This document shows positions 54,309 through 64,000 of a stretch of 64,000 bases of DNA, in pieces (positions within the stretch are counted from its first letter, which is position 1; every line of letters starts with the position of its first letter). The DNA is from Cymodocea nodosa. Its lineage: Eukaryota > Streptophyta > Magnoliopsida > Alismatales > Cymodoceaceae. Location of the stretch: NCBI GenBank assembly GCA_036874045.1, contig JAZBRI010000008.1:7827001-7891000 (forward strand). Direction: 5' to 3'. The notes under the pieces are model-generated. The model was given only the letters and a program-made list of their open reading frames with translations. It was not told the origin of the DNA and made no database searches. Made by a program: the position numbers and the translations under genes.

Positions 54309-56869
54309 TCACAAGCCTCTTTGTCTTCGAAAAATATTGATCAAAGTATCTGAAATTTGCCTTGTAATTTCTGTACTTACTCTATTTATCTGATCAATTA
54401 TTGCTTGATCTAAATTAATTTGTGAAACTTGTGATGGTTGTTGTAAAAATTCAGTATTTATGTCTGTATGTAAATCTTTATGTATACTTGTATTTGTATC
54501 TGTATGTTGCTGTTGTTTTGAAAACTGTGTCGACTGTTGTTGTTGCTGTTTTAACTGATTTTGCCGATCTTGTTGTTGTTGTTGTCGAATTATAGGTGTA
54601 TCTACTTCTTGGTATTTTTGTAGTTCCTTTGCAGAGAAAGATCTTGATTTTAATCTTTTCTGTGGCCAAGGTGTAATATCTGTTTGACTTGCCACAATTC
54701 TAAAAAGTGTATCACCATAAAATAATTTACTCTACAAGTTTAAGATATGAGAAACAAAAATATCATACCAGTTCACTAGTATATGGTTAATTAATGCATA
54801 TGTAGCATAAAGACAGCATCTTCCAACCTCTACACCATGACCAAACATCTGAAAAAGTGAAGCATGCAATATTTTTGCAATAAAACGTGCTTGACCATTT
54901 AAATCATTTAGTAATCTCATTGGATTGTTGGTAGTTGGATCTTTGGCTAAATTTTAATGTCCCATCCCAACTGATGAACCTGTTTTCTTTCTAATAATTT
55001 AACTCATTCATTTTTCAGATCAAGTACTTGATAAAGTAATTCTGGAGTTAAATATATATCGTAGTCTTGTATATTGGAAACAAGAATACCTTCTTCCATT
55101 GTTAAGTTTGAGTAAAAACAACTTATAATTTCTAGTATAACTAGATGGCTTGGTTGTTGTGGACGTAGAGTCAACAAGCCTTGAAATTCAAACATTTCTT
55201 GTATATGTGCCATCCCTTCAAACTTAACTAGTCTTGAATGTAAAACTATAAAAGTTTTATATGTTTGAAAATTTTCACAATAGGAACTATTTTTGAACCA
55301 TAACAATGTATTTTCATCTAAATTCTGTTCAGGATTAGGCATTTTCCTGTCATGACGTTTAGATCTAGGACTTGTTTCAATATCATCAGTAGCATCTATA
55401 TTTTTAGATCTTTCAGAATTGGTGGAATTTCTATCGAAGCTAGTATAAATGTCTGAAATATCTATTATTGTCGTATAAATAATCTACTGAATTTTCTCTA
55501 TTTGTTCTTCTTCAAACATATCAGTATCAATAGTCTCTATATTATTCTATCTATCAGCAATATTTATTTCTATAATTGGTCTATATAACAACTATCTCTG
55601 TATGAAAGAATGTTCTATATCTATTTGTGTAATAGAATCATCTTGTATTTCTAAAATTTCTATAATTGAGACATTGACAGTGTTATATTCTATTTGTAAC
55701 TGTGTAGTTTGTTGATTATATAAATCTATCAACAAATACACTATATACTATAATAGACATAACCACATGTATAAAATGTAGTATAAGTAACTATACCAAA
55801 AATCAAAAATCTCTATCTGAGATACAATAAGAGGAAGAATATCTGTACATTCCTCTTTAGATGAAATATCTTCAAAATTCATAGACTCGGTATCTATGTC
55901 ATCAAAAATGTCATCAAAATTGATATCATCTGTATATATATCATCAAAATTTCCTACATGTTCTCTTTCCATAGGAAAAGAATGTTGGCTTGTAGCATGA
56001 TTTGAAAAACTATCCATTGTATTAAAAGAAACATTATGCACTAATGTGACACAATACCTTAGAGTGTATGCTTGTAATCCGATATTTGTCACATATGTTG
56101 GGATTTCTGAAACAAAATTTTGTCTAGCTTGTGCAATGGAACGTGGTTTTCCATTTTTCAACGATTCTTCTCTTTGTTGCAATATGCCTTGTACACCTAC
56201 AGTCAGTCCAAAATATTCTATTGTCTTCTTCTTTTTCCGATTATATGTCTACAGTGTTTCTGGTTGTTTAGGAGGTTCTAAAGTTTTCTTAATTTCTCCT
56301 GTTAAAGGCACCTGTGGTCTTGATGGTCCTTCACCATGATGCCTAGGTTGTAATAATGGAATATAGAGTTTTAAGCTCTCAACCTCTACCATTTTTAGTT
56401 GATAAACTTTTTGTCCTTCACTTCAAAGGCCTATTTTCCAAATGGCAATTTTCTGTTCATCAATAAATTGTTGAATGTCGTCTAAAACAGCTAGGGGAAA
56501 ATAATGTTGAGAATACAAAGATTCTAATTCCCTATTGACATTTTCTATCATTGGTCCCCATTTCTTTCCATAATAAGTAATAGACTGTACCGATTTTTCA
56601 AGTACTTGTCCAGAACTTGTAACAACTGTAGGGTTAGGTTGTAAAGTTCGTTTCCACCTTTGTAGCATGGAAAGTTCGGTCTGTTTTATTCTAAACCATG
56701 TTTCAGCATAATTTCGAATAAATTTCCAACAAAAATTTTTCTCATCTGAAACATCTTTTCTAATTTCATGTAGTACTTCATTAGAAAAAGTATACCTTGA
56801 GTAAATGTCGTTCATCTCTCTTTTCTACACTTTGGTCATTCTACCATGTCCTCGTCCACGTCTTGACAT
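54309..56869 (-). pseudogene. aORF of D2
   Basis: It starts at ATG 56,867-56,869 (MSRRGRGHGRM) and ends at TGA 54,309-54,311. Order: basic start; MNDIYSRYTFSNEVLHEIRK; WFRIKQTELSMLQRWKRTLQ; VQSITYYGKKWGPMIENVN; QREESLKNGKPRSIAQARQN; TLRYCVTLVHNVSFNTMDSF; acidic linker; MPNPEQNLDENTLLWFKNSS; MAHIQEMFEFQGLLTLRPQQ; YDIYLTPELLYQVLDLKNE; ARFIAKILHASLFQMFGHGV; then a C-terminal 128-codon open block with runs of five Gln and the end ISDTLINIFRRQRGL. Frameshifts and stops separate the blocks. Same architecture as D1, F and B; function unknown. Confidence 0.82.
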
Positions 56870-58835
56870 TGTCGATTAATCTTCGCTGTTCACTATAGAA
56901 CTTAGTGGAAGTAAAGATTGTGTAACTAGGATTTTACCAAGGTAGAAACATGAAAGGTTGTTAGTAAAACATTTATAACTCTTCGAGTTTATAAATGGAT
57001 AAATAGATTCAATCATTGAAATCATAAATATAAGATCTGTTATTGATAAATAACTCGAATGCTTACAATAACCATACGAGTTTTACAACCGACAAAAGCA
57101 GAAGACTTAGCGTAATTGTTTGTGTAAAGAAAATAACTACTGACTAGGTAAAATTGAGAAAACTCGAAGACTTTTGATAACTATTTGAGTTTTAAGAGCA
57201 GTAAAGCACATAACTATATGACAAACTAGAATAGTTATTGTCATAGTTTAAGTCTTTTTTAAAAAAAAGAAATTTTAAGTTAACTGTTCGAGTTTCTCGA
57301 ATGGATATGCGTAAAAGTCGAAGACTTAAGCATAACTGTTTTAGTTTTGACATGAGACATAATAAAGCAATTAAATTCAACACGTGCATAATTCTAACTG
57401 AAAGAGTTCAGATATTTTGGATACTTACAAACCTAACTATCCGATGCTCAGATGCATTTTAGATAGTTACTAGATAACTTACCGAACATTCACTTAAGAT
57501 ATGCATTAAGGCTTTAACACGTGTACTTCAGGAAATAATAAAATATTCTTTAAACGTTTAAAACATAACTGTCTGGTATATACAATATAACTTTCTGAAA
57601 TAATAGAAAATTCAAATACTTAAGAATTAAAAAGCTTGTAATTCATCGACTGTTTAGAAATGTACTTAATTAATGTTAATTTCTTGAAATTATGCAGATT
57701 AAAGCATATAATAGTGTAATTATAACATAATGGCTTAATTCTCTTATGATAAATTGCTCTCCCTATATAAATGTAGTCTAGAGAATCTATGGCGTACTTA
57801 ATATTAGGTTGCCAAGCCCTAATAGATTTGTCATTAAAGTTCAAAATCTAGCGTACTTAAACTAGGTTGTGAAGCCTTAATAGATTTGAGTCTCTCTACC
57901 TTTTTTTTAAAAATTTAAATATAGAAATAAGTAGTAGATTTAACAATTTAGACTTTCTAGCTTTTATTTTATTCAGTTTACAATAGAAAATTTATAAAGA
58001 TATACTTTCAATTAACTTAAAAGAATTCAATGAGTACACGAACTTAAGAAAATAAATGCATTACATTATGTGTAAAAGATAGATAATAACAATGAAAAAT
58101 AACAAAGATTATATGCATAGATTATGACAGAATTGTTATAACACCTATAAAATAAATTAAGCTTGAGTACATTGCCTCCCTTTTATATATATATATATAT
58201 ATATTTTATGTATTACCTCCCACAATATCATCTTTTTATGTGATCATAATCTCTTGCTTAGGGGAAAGATAACCAGTTACTCAATGATAAGTGAGAACAG
58301 GTAATTTTTTTTTTAATTGAATTTAAACAGAATCTGAATTACTTGTAAAATTAGTTTTCAGTCAGCACATCCCAAACTAGTTTGTTCAAGTGACTAGGGT
58401 TTAAGATCCCCCAACGGACTTAATTACTCAAGCAATTGTAGACAAACAATAAAACAATATAGTAAATTTAATAAGAGGTAACTACAAGACTTAATTTTTC
58501 TAACAATATATTAATAACTTTCCTTTAATAAACGGTACATATTTTCTATGTATTTTTCAATTAAAATCTTTATAATGGTGTATACATAAGTAACAAAAAT
58601 ACAGTTGGCACTCATATTGAATCAAATTAACATTCCTTAAGTAAACTTTTCTTAATTTTTCTTAAATAAATTGACTTCAATAAAAATCAGAATTTCATAA
58701 ATTCTTAACTACCAATAAACAGTAATTCTAAAATAGATATTTTGAGTTTGTTTTTTTTTTTTTTTTTTAATAAAGAAATTAAATTCTAAAGCTACTTTAT
58801 AACAAACCAAAATGTTATGCAATGAATAGGACAAT
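56870..58835 (-). other. Post-pol spacer of D2
   Basis: No gene. About 57,405-57,755 is a partial match to repeat C (ACTATCCGATGCTCAGATGC, AGGAAATAATAAAATATTC). 58,150-58,440 is well conserved with element F (4,790-5,050). A TA run lies at about 58,185-58,205 and a poly-T run at about 58,749-58,770. Confidence 0.7.
57405..57755 (+). repeat. Dispersed repeat C, partial copy 3
   Basis: Collinear with 21,365-21,725 of copy 1, from TTCAGATATTT to CTTAATTCTC(T/A)TATGATAA. Element F lacks it at the matching place (about 4,090-4,200), so it entered the D2 line after the two separated. Confidence 0.65.
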
Positions 58836-59910
58836 TTAAACATCAGACAACTTACAAATACCTAGTTCTAATCGTAATTTTGAAAAGATATTCTCATCTA
58901 AGGGTTTTGTAAATAGATCTGCTAATTGTTTTGTGGTAGGAATAAAATTTAATACTATTTTTCCTTTTATAACATTATCCCTTATAGAATGATCTTATAA
59001 ATTTAATACTATCACAGAAAATCTTAGTTGGTTCATAGGCTAAATTAAAATCTTTTAAAGTTTGTTTGATTTACAGGATTTGAGCACAGCAAAGTGCAAC
59101 AACTATATATTCAGCTTCAGTTGTAGGTAATGCTATACAATTTTGTTTTTTGCTAAACCATGACACTAAAGAACTTCCTAATAAATGACATGTACCACTA
59201 GTATTTTTTCTTTCAGACTTACATCCTGCGAAATCAGCATCACTATAACCTATTAAATTTAGAGAACTATGTTTAAAGTAAAACAATCTGAAATTGATGG
59301 TTCCTAATAAATATTTAAAAATTAGTTTAACAGCAAGTAGGTATGATTCTTTAGGATTAGATTGATATCTAGCACAAGTACACACACTAAACATAATATC
59401 TGGTTGGCTAGTTGTTAAATAAAGTAATGAACCAATCATACTTCTATATTGTTTTATATCTACTATTTTTCTAGAGTCATCTATATCCAACTTAGTGATA
59501 GTACTCATTGGTGTATTCTTTGTTTTAGTGTTGTCTAACCCAAACATCTTTAATAAATCTTGAGTATATTTTTCTTATGAAATAAAAGTACCTTGATCTA
59601 ACTGCTTAATTTGTAAGCCTAGGAAAAATGATAGTTCACCCATCATACTCATTTCAAATTGATTAGTCATGTCTTTCGAAAAGGACTTAACTAATTTATC
59701 ATTTGTTGCACCAAATATAATGTCATCTACATAGATTTGAACTACCAATATATCTTTTTCAACCTTCTTGATAAAAAGAGTGTGATCTGCCATTCCTATA
59801 GAACCCTTTCTCCATAAGAAATTTAGATAATCTCTCATACCAAGACCTAGGGGCTTGTTTAAGGCCATATAATGCCTTTTTAAGCTTGTAAACATACTCA
59901 AGATGTTTTG
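58836..59910 (-). pseudogene. RT C-terminal half and RNase H of D2
   Basis: Domains in order: KLKKALYGLKQAPRSWYERL, the catalytic YVDD (59,722-59,733, in VVQIYVDDIIFGATN), MSMMGELSFFLGLQIKQLDQ, GLDNTKTKNTPMST, SMIGSLLYLTTSQPDIMFSV, then RNase H (GYSDADFAGCKSERKNTSGT, FSKKQNCIALPTTEAEYIVV). A decayed tail ends ELGICKLSDV-stop (58,836-58,838). The RT and RNase H catalytic acidic residues are visible, and a few frame breaks occur. RT is cut at 59,910 by solo LTR E. Confidence 0.88.
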
Positions 59911-61412
59911 TGTAGGATCGTATGGCTACACAAGAGAGGGGTGAATTGTGTTTTTCAACATTTTTGATTATAATTGAAACTTCAAAACTCAAAAACAAGT
60001 CGAGACACTATTTTCATAAAATCATTTTTATTCAAGGTTTCAATTACACTATACAATTCAATTCTCCTTAGAAATTGTAGATGCAATATATATCGATACC
60101 ATGCTTCATCTATACAATTTTATAACTACAAACAGAGAAAATTAATTTGTGGAATTTAAGACATTTCTCGTTTGAGATCTTTCTTCTTCTTCTTCTCTTT
60201 CTTCTTCAGTGACAAATATCTAGTCTTTCTTTGCTTCACCAAATTTGCTTTCTTCTAATACTTTAGATCTTTAGTGACATAAATCTGACCTTTTCTACTT
60301 CACTAAATTTTCTTCCATTTGAGAGTTTTTCCCTAAAAAGTATTTTTGATCCTTGAAAAGATTTTTCGTTTGGTGTGGAGGGATAACTGATCAACGAGAA
60401 TTCTATGCCTTTTATACTGTATCTTCATTTCATGCATATCCTCCATGTTTAATCACTATCAGTCTTCCACTTCTTCACGTCTTTTCTTTTTCCTTCATCG
60501 AAATACACACGTTCTGACCCACGTTTACATTTTGAATTTTCTTTAATCATCAATCTTGGATGTCTGAAAAATTTCCTGCAAAATAAACTTTTTCGTCCAA
60601 AATCTTTCATCAAGTGTAATAAGAAGTCGTTACTTTAATGTTAACTAAATGAGTAACACAAGTAGATATATAACTTAATGTTTCTAACTTAACGAGTTCC
60701 TCATGTGCTAACTCACGTGACAAGTATTGTAGCTAACTCAATGAACTAAGTCCGTGGTGTTACAAATAACTCAACGAACCAGTAATAAACAAATATTTTT
60801 TATAATAAGAATTTTACTATGTGCAAAAATAACAACTTAAGTTTTTATAACGCTAACCTAACGTGCTGCCTTAGTGTTCAATATAGCAACTCAACACATT
60901 TAGTTATGTTAACTTAACGAGTTAAACATGTGCACCTCACGTGATACAATATAACATTCGTAACTTATATTTTCACCACGTGTACAACACTAACTTAACG
61001 AGTTCGTCTCTTCTTTTACTCACTAACTTAATGAGTTCTCACGTGACCTATTTTAACCTTTTAGCCTCTAACTTAACGAGTTCTCACGTGATCTCTATAC
61101 AAATAACACTTTAACTTAACGAGTTGTCTAAACGTGCATTGTTCATGATGCAGAAGATATAATTTTAAAACATAACATGTTTTTCAATAAAAACACACGT
61201 TAACTTAATATTTAGTTAAATGAGAATTTACTACAATAAAACGACTAGTTATTAACTTAGTATAATTTCAGATCCAATATAGACAAGTATTTATATCAGT
61301 AAACTATTTCTGTATTAATTGATGTTTTTTAATTTCTTTTCACAAGCAATAGTAATTGAGCAAATATGATTACTTTCATTCAACACACATCATCAAAACA
61401 AAATACTCAACA
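59911..61412 (-). mobile_element. Solo LTR E (family 1, 1,502 bp) in the RT of D2
   Basis: It starts TGTAGGATCG and ends CTCAACA on the plus strand, with a perfect TSD TTTTG (59,906-59,910 and 61,413-61,417). RT similarity resumes on both sides. The LTR is of the element A subtype, without the repeat-C-like block. A dyad with one mismatch (CGTGGTGTTA CAAA TAACTCAACG) is at 60,753-60,776. Confidence 0.93.
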
Positions 61413-63340
61413 TTTTGAATCTTCAAAACTTAGAGGTTGTTTTACATAAACTTCTTCTTTTTTGTATCCATTTAGAAAAGTAGTCTTAACATCCATTTGA
61501 TATAATTTGAAATTCATATAACAAGCATATGCTAACAAAATTTGTATTGATTATAGTCTAGCAATAAGAGTAAATGTTTCATCATAGTCAATTCCTTCCT
61601 CTTGCTTGTAACCTTGAGCAACTAACTTAGCTTTATTTTTAACTATATGTCCATCCTGATCTACTTTGTTTCTAAATACCCACCTTGTTCTTATTATGAA
61701 CTGATTTTCAAGTGGTGGAACTAGGTCCCATACCTCATTTCTTATAAATTGATTTAGCTCATCTTGCATAGTTAAATACCAAAATTCATCTTCTAAGGCA
61801 TCTTCAATTTTCTTAGGTTCTAGTAAAGAAACAAATGAGTAAGCACCACAAATGTTGACTACTAATGACCTAGTCCTAACTCCTTGATTAGGATCTCCTA
61901 TTATCTGATCAATAGGATGAGATGAAGCATAACGCCAATTTCTATGTTGTTCCACATTTTCTATAGGTATGACATTATTTTCTTCTAAATCTTCATCATT
62001 TAAATTTATATTTCTTATTCTGTCAGATATCTCTTAATTTCTCTGTCAACATCATTTGGTACCATTTCTGGGAGAATTTTTAAATCAAAGTTTTTAGCAT
62101 GTTTAAAATCCAAATGAGAATTTTCATAAAATTTCACATATAGGGTTTCCTCAATGGTTTTTGTTGATTTGTTATATACTCTATATGCCTTACTTCTAAT
62201 GGAATAACGAACAAAAATACCTTCATCTGATTTGGCTCTAAATTTGTCTCTATGTTCCTTAATGTTTAAAATAAAACACTTGCAGCAAAAGGGTTTTAAA
62301 TAACTTATTTTGGGAACTCTGCTATACCATATCTCATAAGGAGTTTTATCCAAAATTGGTCATAGATTTACTCTATTTATATAACATAATATGGTGTATG
62401 AACTGCTTCTTCCTAGAGAGATAGGGGTAACTTATTTTCATTTAACATGGTTCTAGACATTTCCTGAAGTGATTTGTTTTTACGTTCTACTATCCCATTT
62501 TGTGAAGGACCTCTTAGAAATGAGTACCTATGATCTATGCTTAATTCTTCACAAAAGGTATCAATTTGATCATTATCAAATTTTGTACCATGATCACTCC
62601 TAAGTTTTTGAATTTTAACATTTTGCTCATTCTGAACTTTATTACAGAATATCTTAAATATTTCAAAAACTTCAGTTTTATTAGCTAGAAAATAAACCCA
62701 AGTAAACCTAGAATAGTCATCAACTAATACAAAAGCATAATGTTTACCTCCTAGACTAGGAGTCCTAGTAAGTCCAAATAAATCCATATGCACTAGTTCT
62801 AATACTCTTTTGCTTGTTATTTCATTTAAACTTTTAAAAGATGTTTTATGTAATTTACCTAGTTGACATGCATCACACATAAACTCTTTCGAGTACTTAA
62901 TACTAGGAAACCTCTAACTAGATTCTTTTTAGACAGCTTTTGTAATAATTTTAAGTTTGAGTGTCCTATCCTTCTATGCCATAAAATAACTTCATCCGAT
63001 TTTGTAATTAAGCAAGCATTGTCTTTAATAATATCAGAAGGCAAATTCAGAAAACAAATAGATCATTTCTTATATGTAGTGAATAAAATTTCATTTGTAG
63101 ATATGCCCATAATTTTATAGGAATCTTTTTCAAAAATTACTCTATAAAGCTTTATTAAAACAGAAACACTCAATAAATTAAAACCTAAGTTTTCTACTAA
63201 TAAGACATCATTTATAAAACATTTTTCCAAAGGTAACTTGTCCGTTTTTGGTCTTTGTTACTTCTGTAAGTAATCGTATATCTCTAGTCATGTGGCTGGA
63301 TGCTCCACTGTCCATTATCCATTTTGATTTCTGTACCTAC
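61413..63340 (-). pseudogene. Protease, GAG-pre-integrase, integrase and RT N-terminus of D2
   Basis: Protease: the D-S-G motif sits in WIMDSGASSHMTRDIRLLTE (about 63,330-63,270), then decays. GAG-pre-integrase: LWHRRIGHSNLKLLQKLSKK with a frameshift before CDACQLGKLHKTSFKS. Integrase (62,880-62,015): LELVHMDLFGLTRTPSLGGK, LVDDYSRFTWVYF, KLRSDHGTKFDNDQIDTF, GPSQNGIVERKN carry the D, D and E; then KTPYEIWYSRVPKISYLKPF, the C-terminal core. RT start: LTMQDELNQFIRNEVWDLVP and TRWVFRNKVDQDGHIVKNKA, LVAQGYKQEEGIDYDETF, cut at 61,417 by solo LTR E. Stops and shifts are few compared with F. Confidence 0.88.
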
Positions 63341-64000
63341 AAAACAGTTAAGAAGAGATTTTATCTCTTGGAACCCATTTCTTAGTGGGTCTAAGAATTT
63401 TAGAGAAAGTCATATCAAAATAATCAATATTTTTAAACTTCAACTTATCTATTTTCTGATAATTATTCTTGCGTTTATTTCTCTTAGTGTTATAATTATC
63501 AAAACATTTATTTCTATGAAAACCAGAGTTGAAATTTTCATTTCTGACATTATTTGATTGTTGATCCCAATATTTGATATTTTTTAAATATGAAGAAAAC
63601 TAATCAAAAATATTAAAATTCTCAAATGACTTAACTTGATTTTTCTGAAATTTCTTTTGAAATTGTTGCATTGTGTGCTATTATTTATATGCTGTATTTT
63701 ATCAATTTACACATATTTATCTCCCTTTTTAATCACACACAGAATAGTTTTTCTTTTACTATTCTTAGTATTAGAATTAAAGACATTATTTTTAGCAATA
63801 CCATCATGCAATATATAATTTTCAGAAGATGCATCGTGTAAACCAATACCATGTTTTTCTATATTGGATATTTTACTACTAAGTTCATTTGTTATAGTTT
63901 AACTATTATTCCATTTACTTAATGTAGCCTTTTGGTCACAAACCTTAATTTTTAACATATCAATTTCTTAATTTAAATAAGTAATAGTCAACTTTAGTTT
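63341..64000 (-). pseudogene. gag C-terminal part of D2 (continues beyond window)
   Basis: Reads toward WVPRDKIS just before the protease (A and B have WVPRKSFS). Blocks IKKGDKYV and YILHDGIAKNNVFNSNTK parallel element F. The zinc knuckle and N-terminus lie outside the window. Confidence 0.75.

Larger units (their letters stand above)
52779..64000 (-). mobile_element. Element D2: SIRE-like Ty1/copia, family 2 (5' end beyond window)
   Basis: Minus-strand order is gag (64,000 downward), protease, GAG-pre-integrase, integrase, RT, RNase H, spacer, aORF, polypurine tract (53,983-53,996) and 3' LTR (52,779-53,982). It is the only copy here that keeps every pol domain, though with stops and with solo LTR E inside RT. 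Its LTR begins directly in the D1 spacer. The other LTR and TSD are outside the window, so nesting in D1 is probable but not proven. Confidence 0.9.

Noticed and set aside
1..64000. Organellar insertion, endogenous pararetrovirus, rRNA or tRNA gene
   Set aside because: I looked for their hallmark motifs and saw none. The tRNA-like signals are only the retroelement primer sites.

Overview
The window is AT-rich nuclear DNA of a flowering plant, most likely a eudicot. The evidence is a four-exon fragment of a plant O-fucosyltransferase gene with GT-AG introns, an F-box/F-box-associated pseudogene, hAT and LINE relics of plant type, and above all Ty1/copia elements of the SIRE/Maximus kind. The species cannot be named from the sequence. 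Nothing looks bacterial, organellar or viral.

Layout. 1-10,576: a decayed minus-strand copia element (F, LTR family 2) with a family-2 solo LTR inside its integrase. 10,577-13,700: a hAT transposase relic followed by a LINE reverse-transcriptase relic. 13,858-16,875: the last four recognisable exons of an O-fucosyltransferase gene, the only clearly functional-looking host coding sequence; its 5' exons are not in the window. 17-23.6 kb: old repeat relics (an RNase H fragment with an internal triplication, a dispersed repeat here called C, and a decayed SIRE spacer). 23,638-24,777: an F-box pseudogene with two in-frame TAG codons. 24,809-64,000: a nest of copia elements.

The nest can be read from target-site duplications (TSDs). 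D1 (family 2, minus strand) landed 31 bp upstream of the F-box ATG. Its 3' LTR was later split by element A (family 1, plus strand, TSD CTTTC), by an unclassified 1.77-kb insert X, and by a family-1 solo LTR S (TSD TAACT). S was itself split by element B (family 1, minus strand, TSD AGATC), in which repeat C replaces most of pol. D2, a second family-2 element, abuts D1's interior and runs off the window; its reverse transcriptase is split by a family-1 solo LTR E (TSD TTTTG). No copy has an intact pol, so any mobility would have to be supplied in trans.

Family 1 means LTRs starting TGTTGAGTATTTT; family 2 means LTRs starting TGTTAGGAATTTTG. Both families carry an extra ORF (aORF) between pol and the 3' LTR, with a basic N-terminus, a conserved middle resembling the 'putative plant transposon protein' domain, and a Gln-rich tail.

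The most unusual signal is not a gene. A spaced inverted repeat, CGNNNAGTTA - about 4 nt - TAACTNNNCG, recurs in LTRs of both families, in repeat C and in the old relics, although these sequences are otherwise dissimilar. Family-1 LTRs also carry arrays of the G-box hexamer CACGTG. No complete novel gene system was found.
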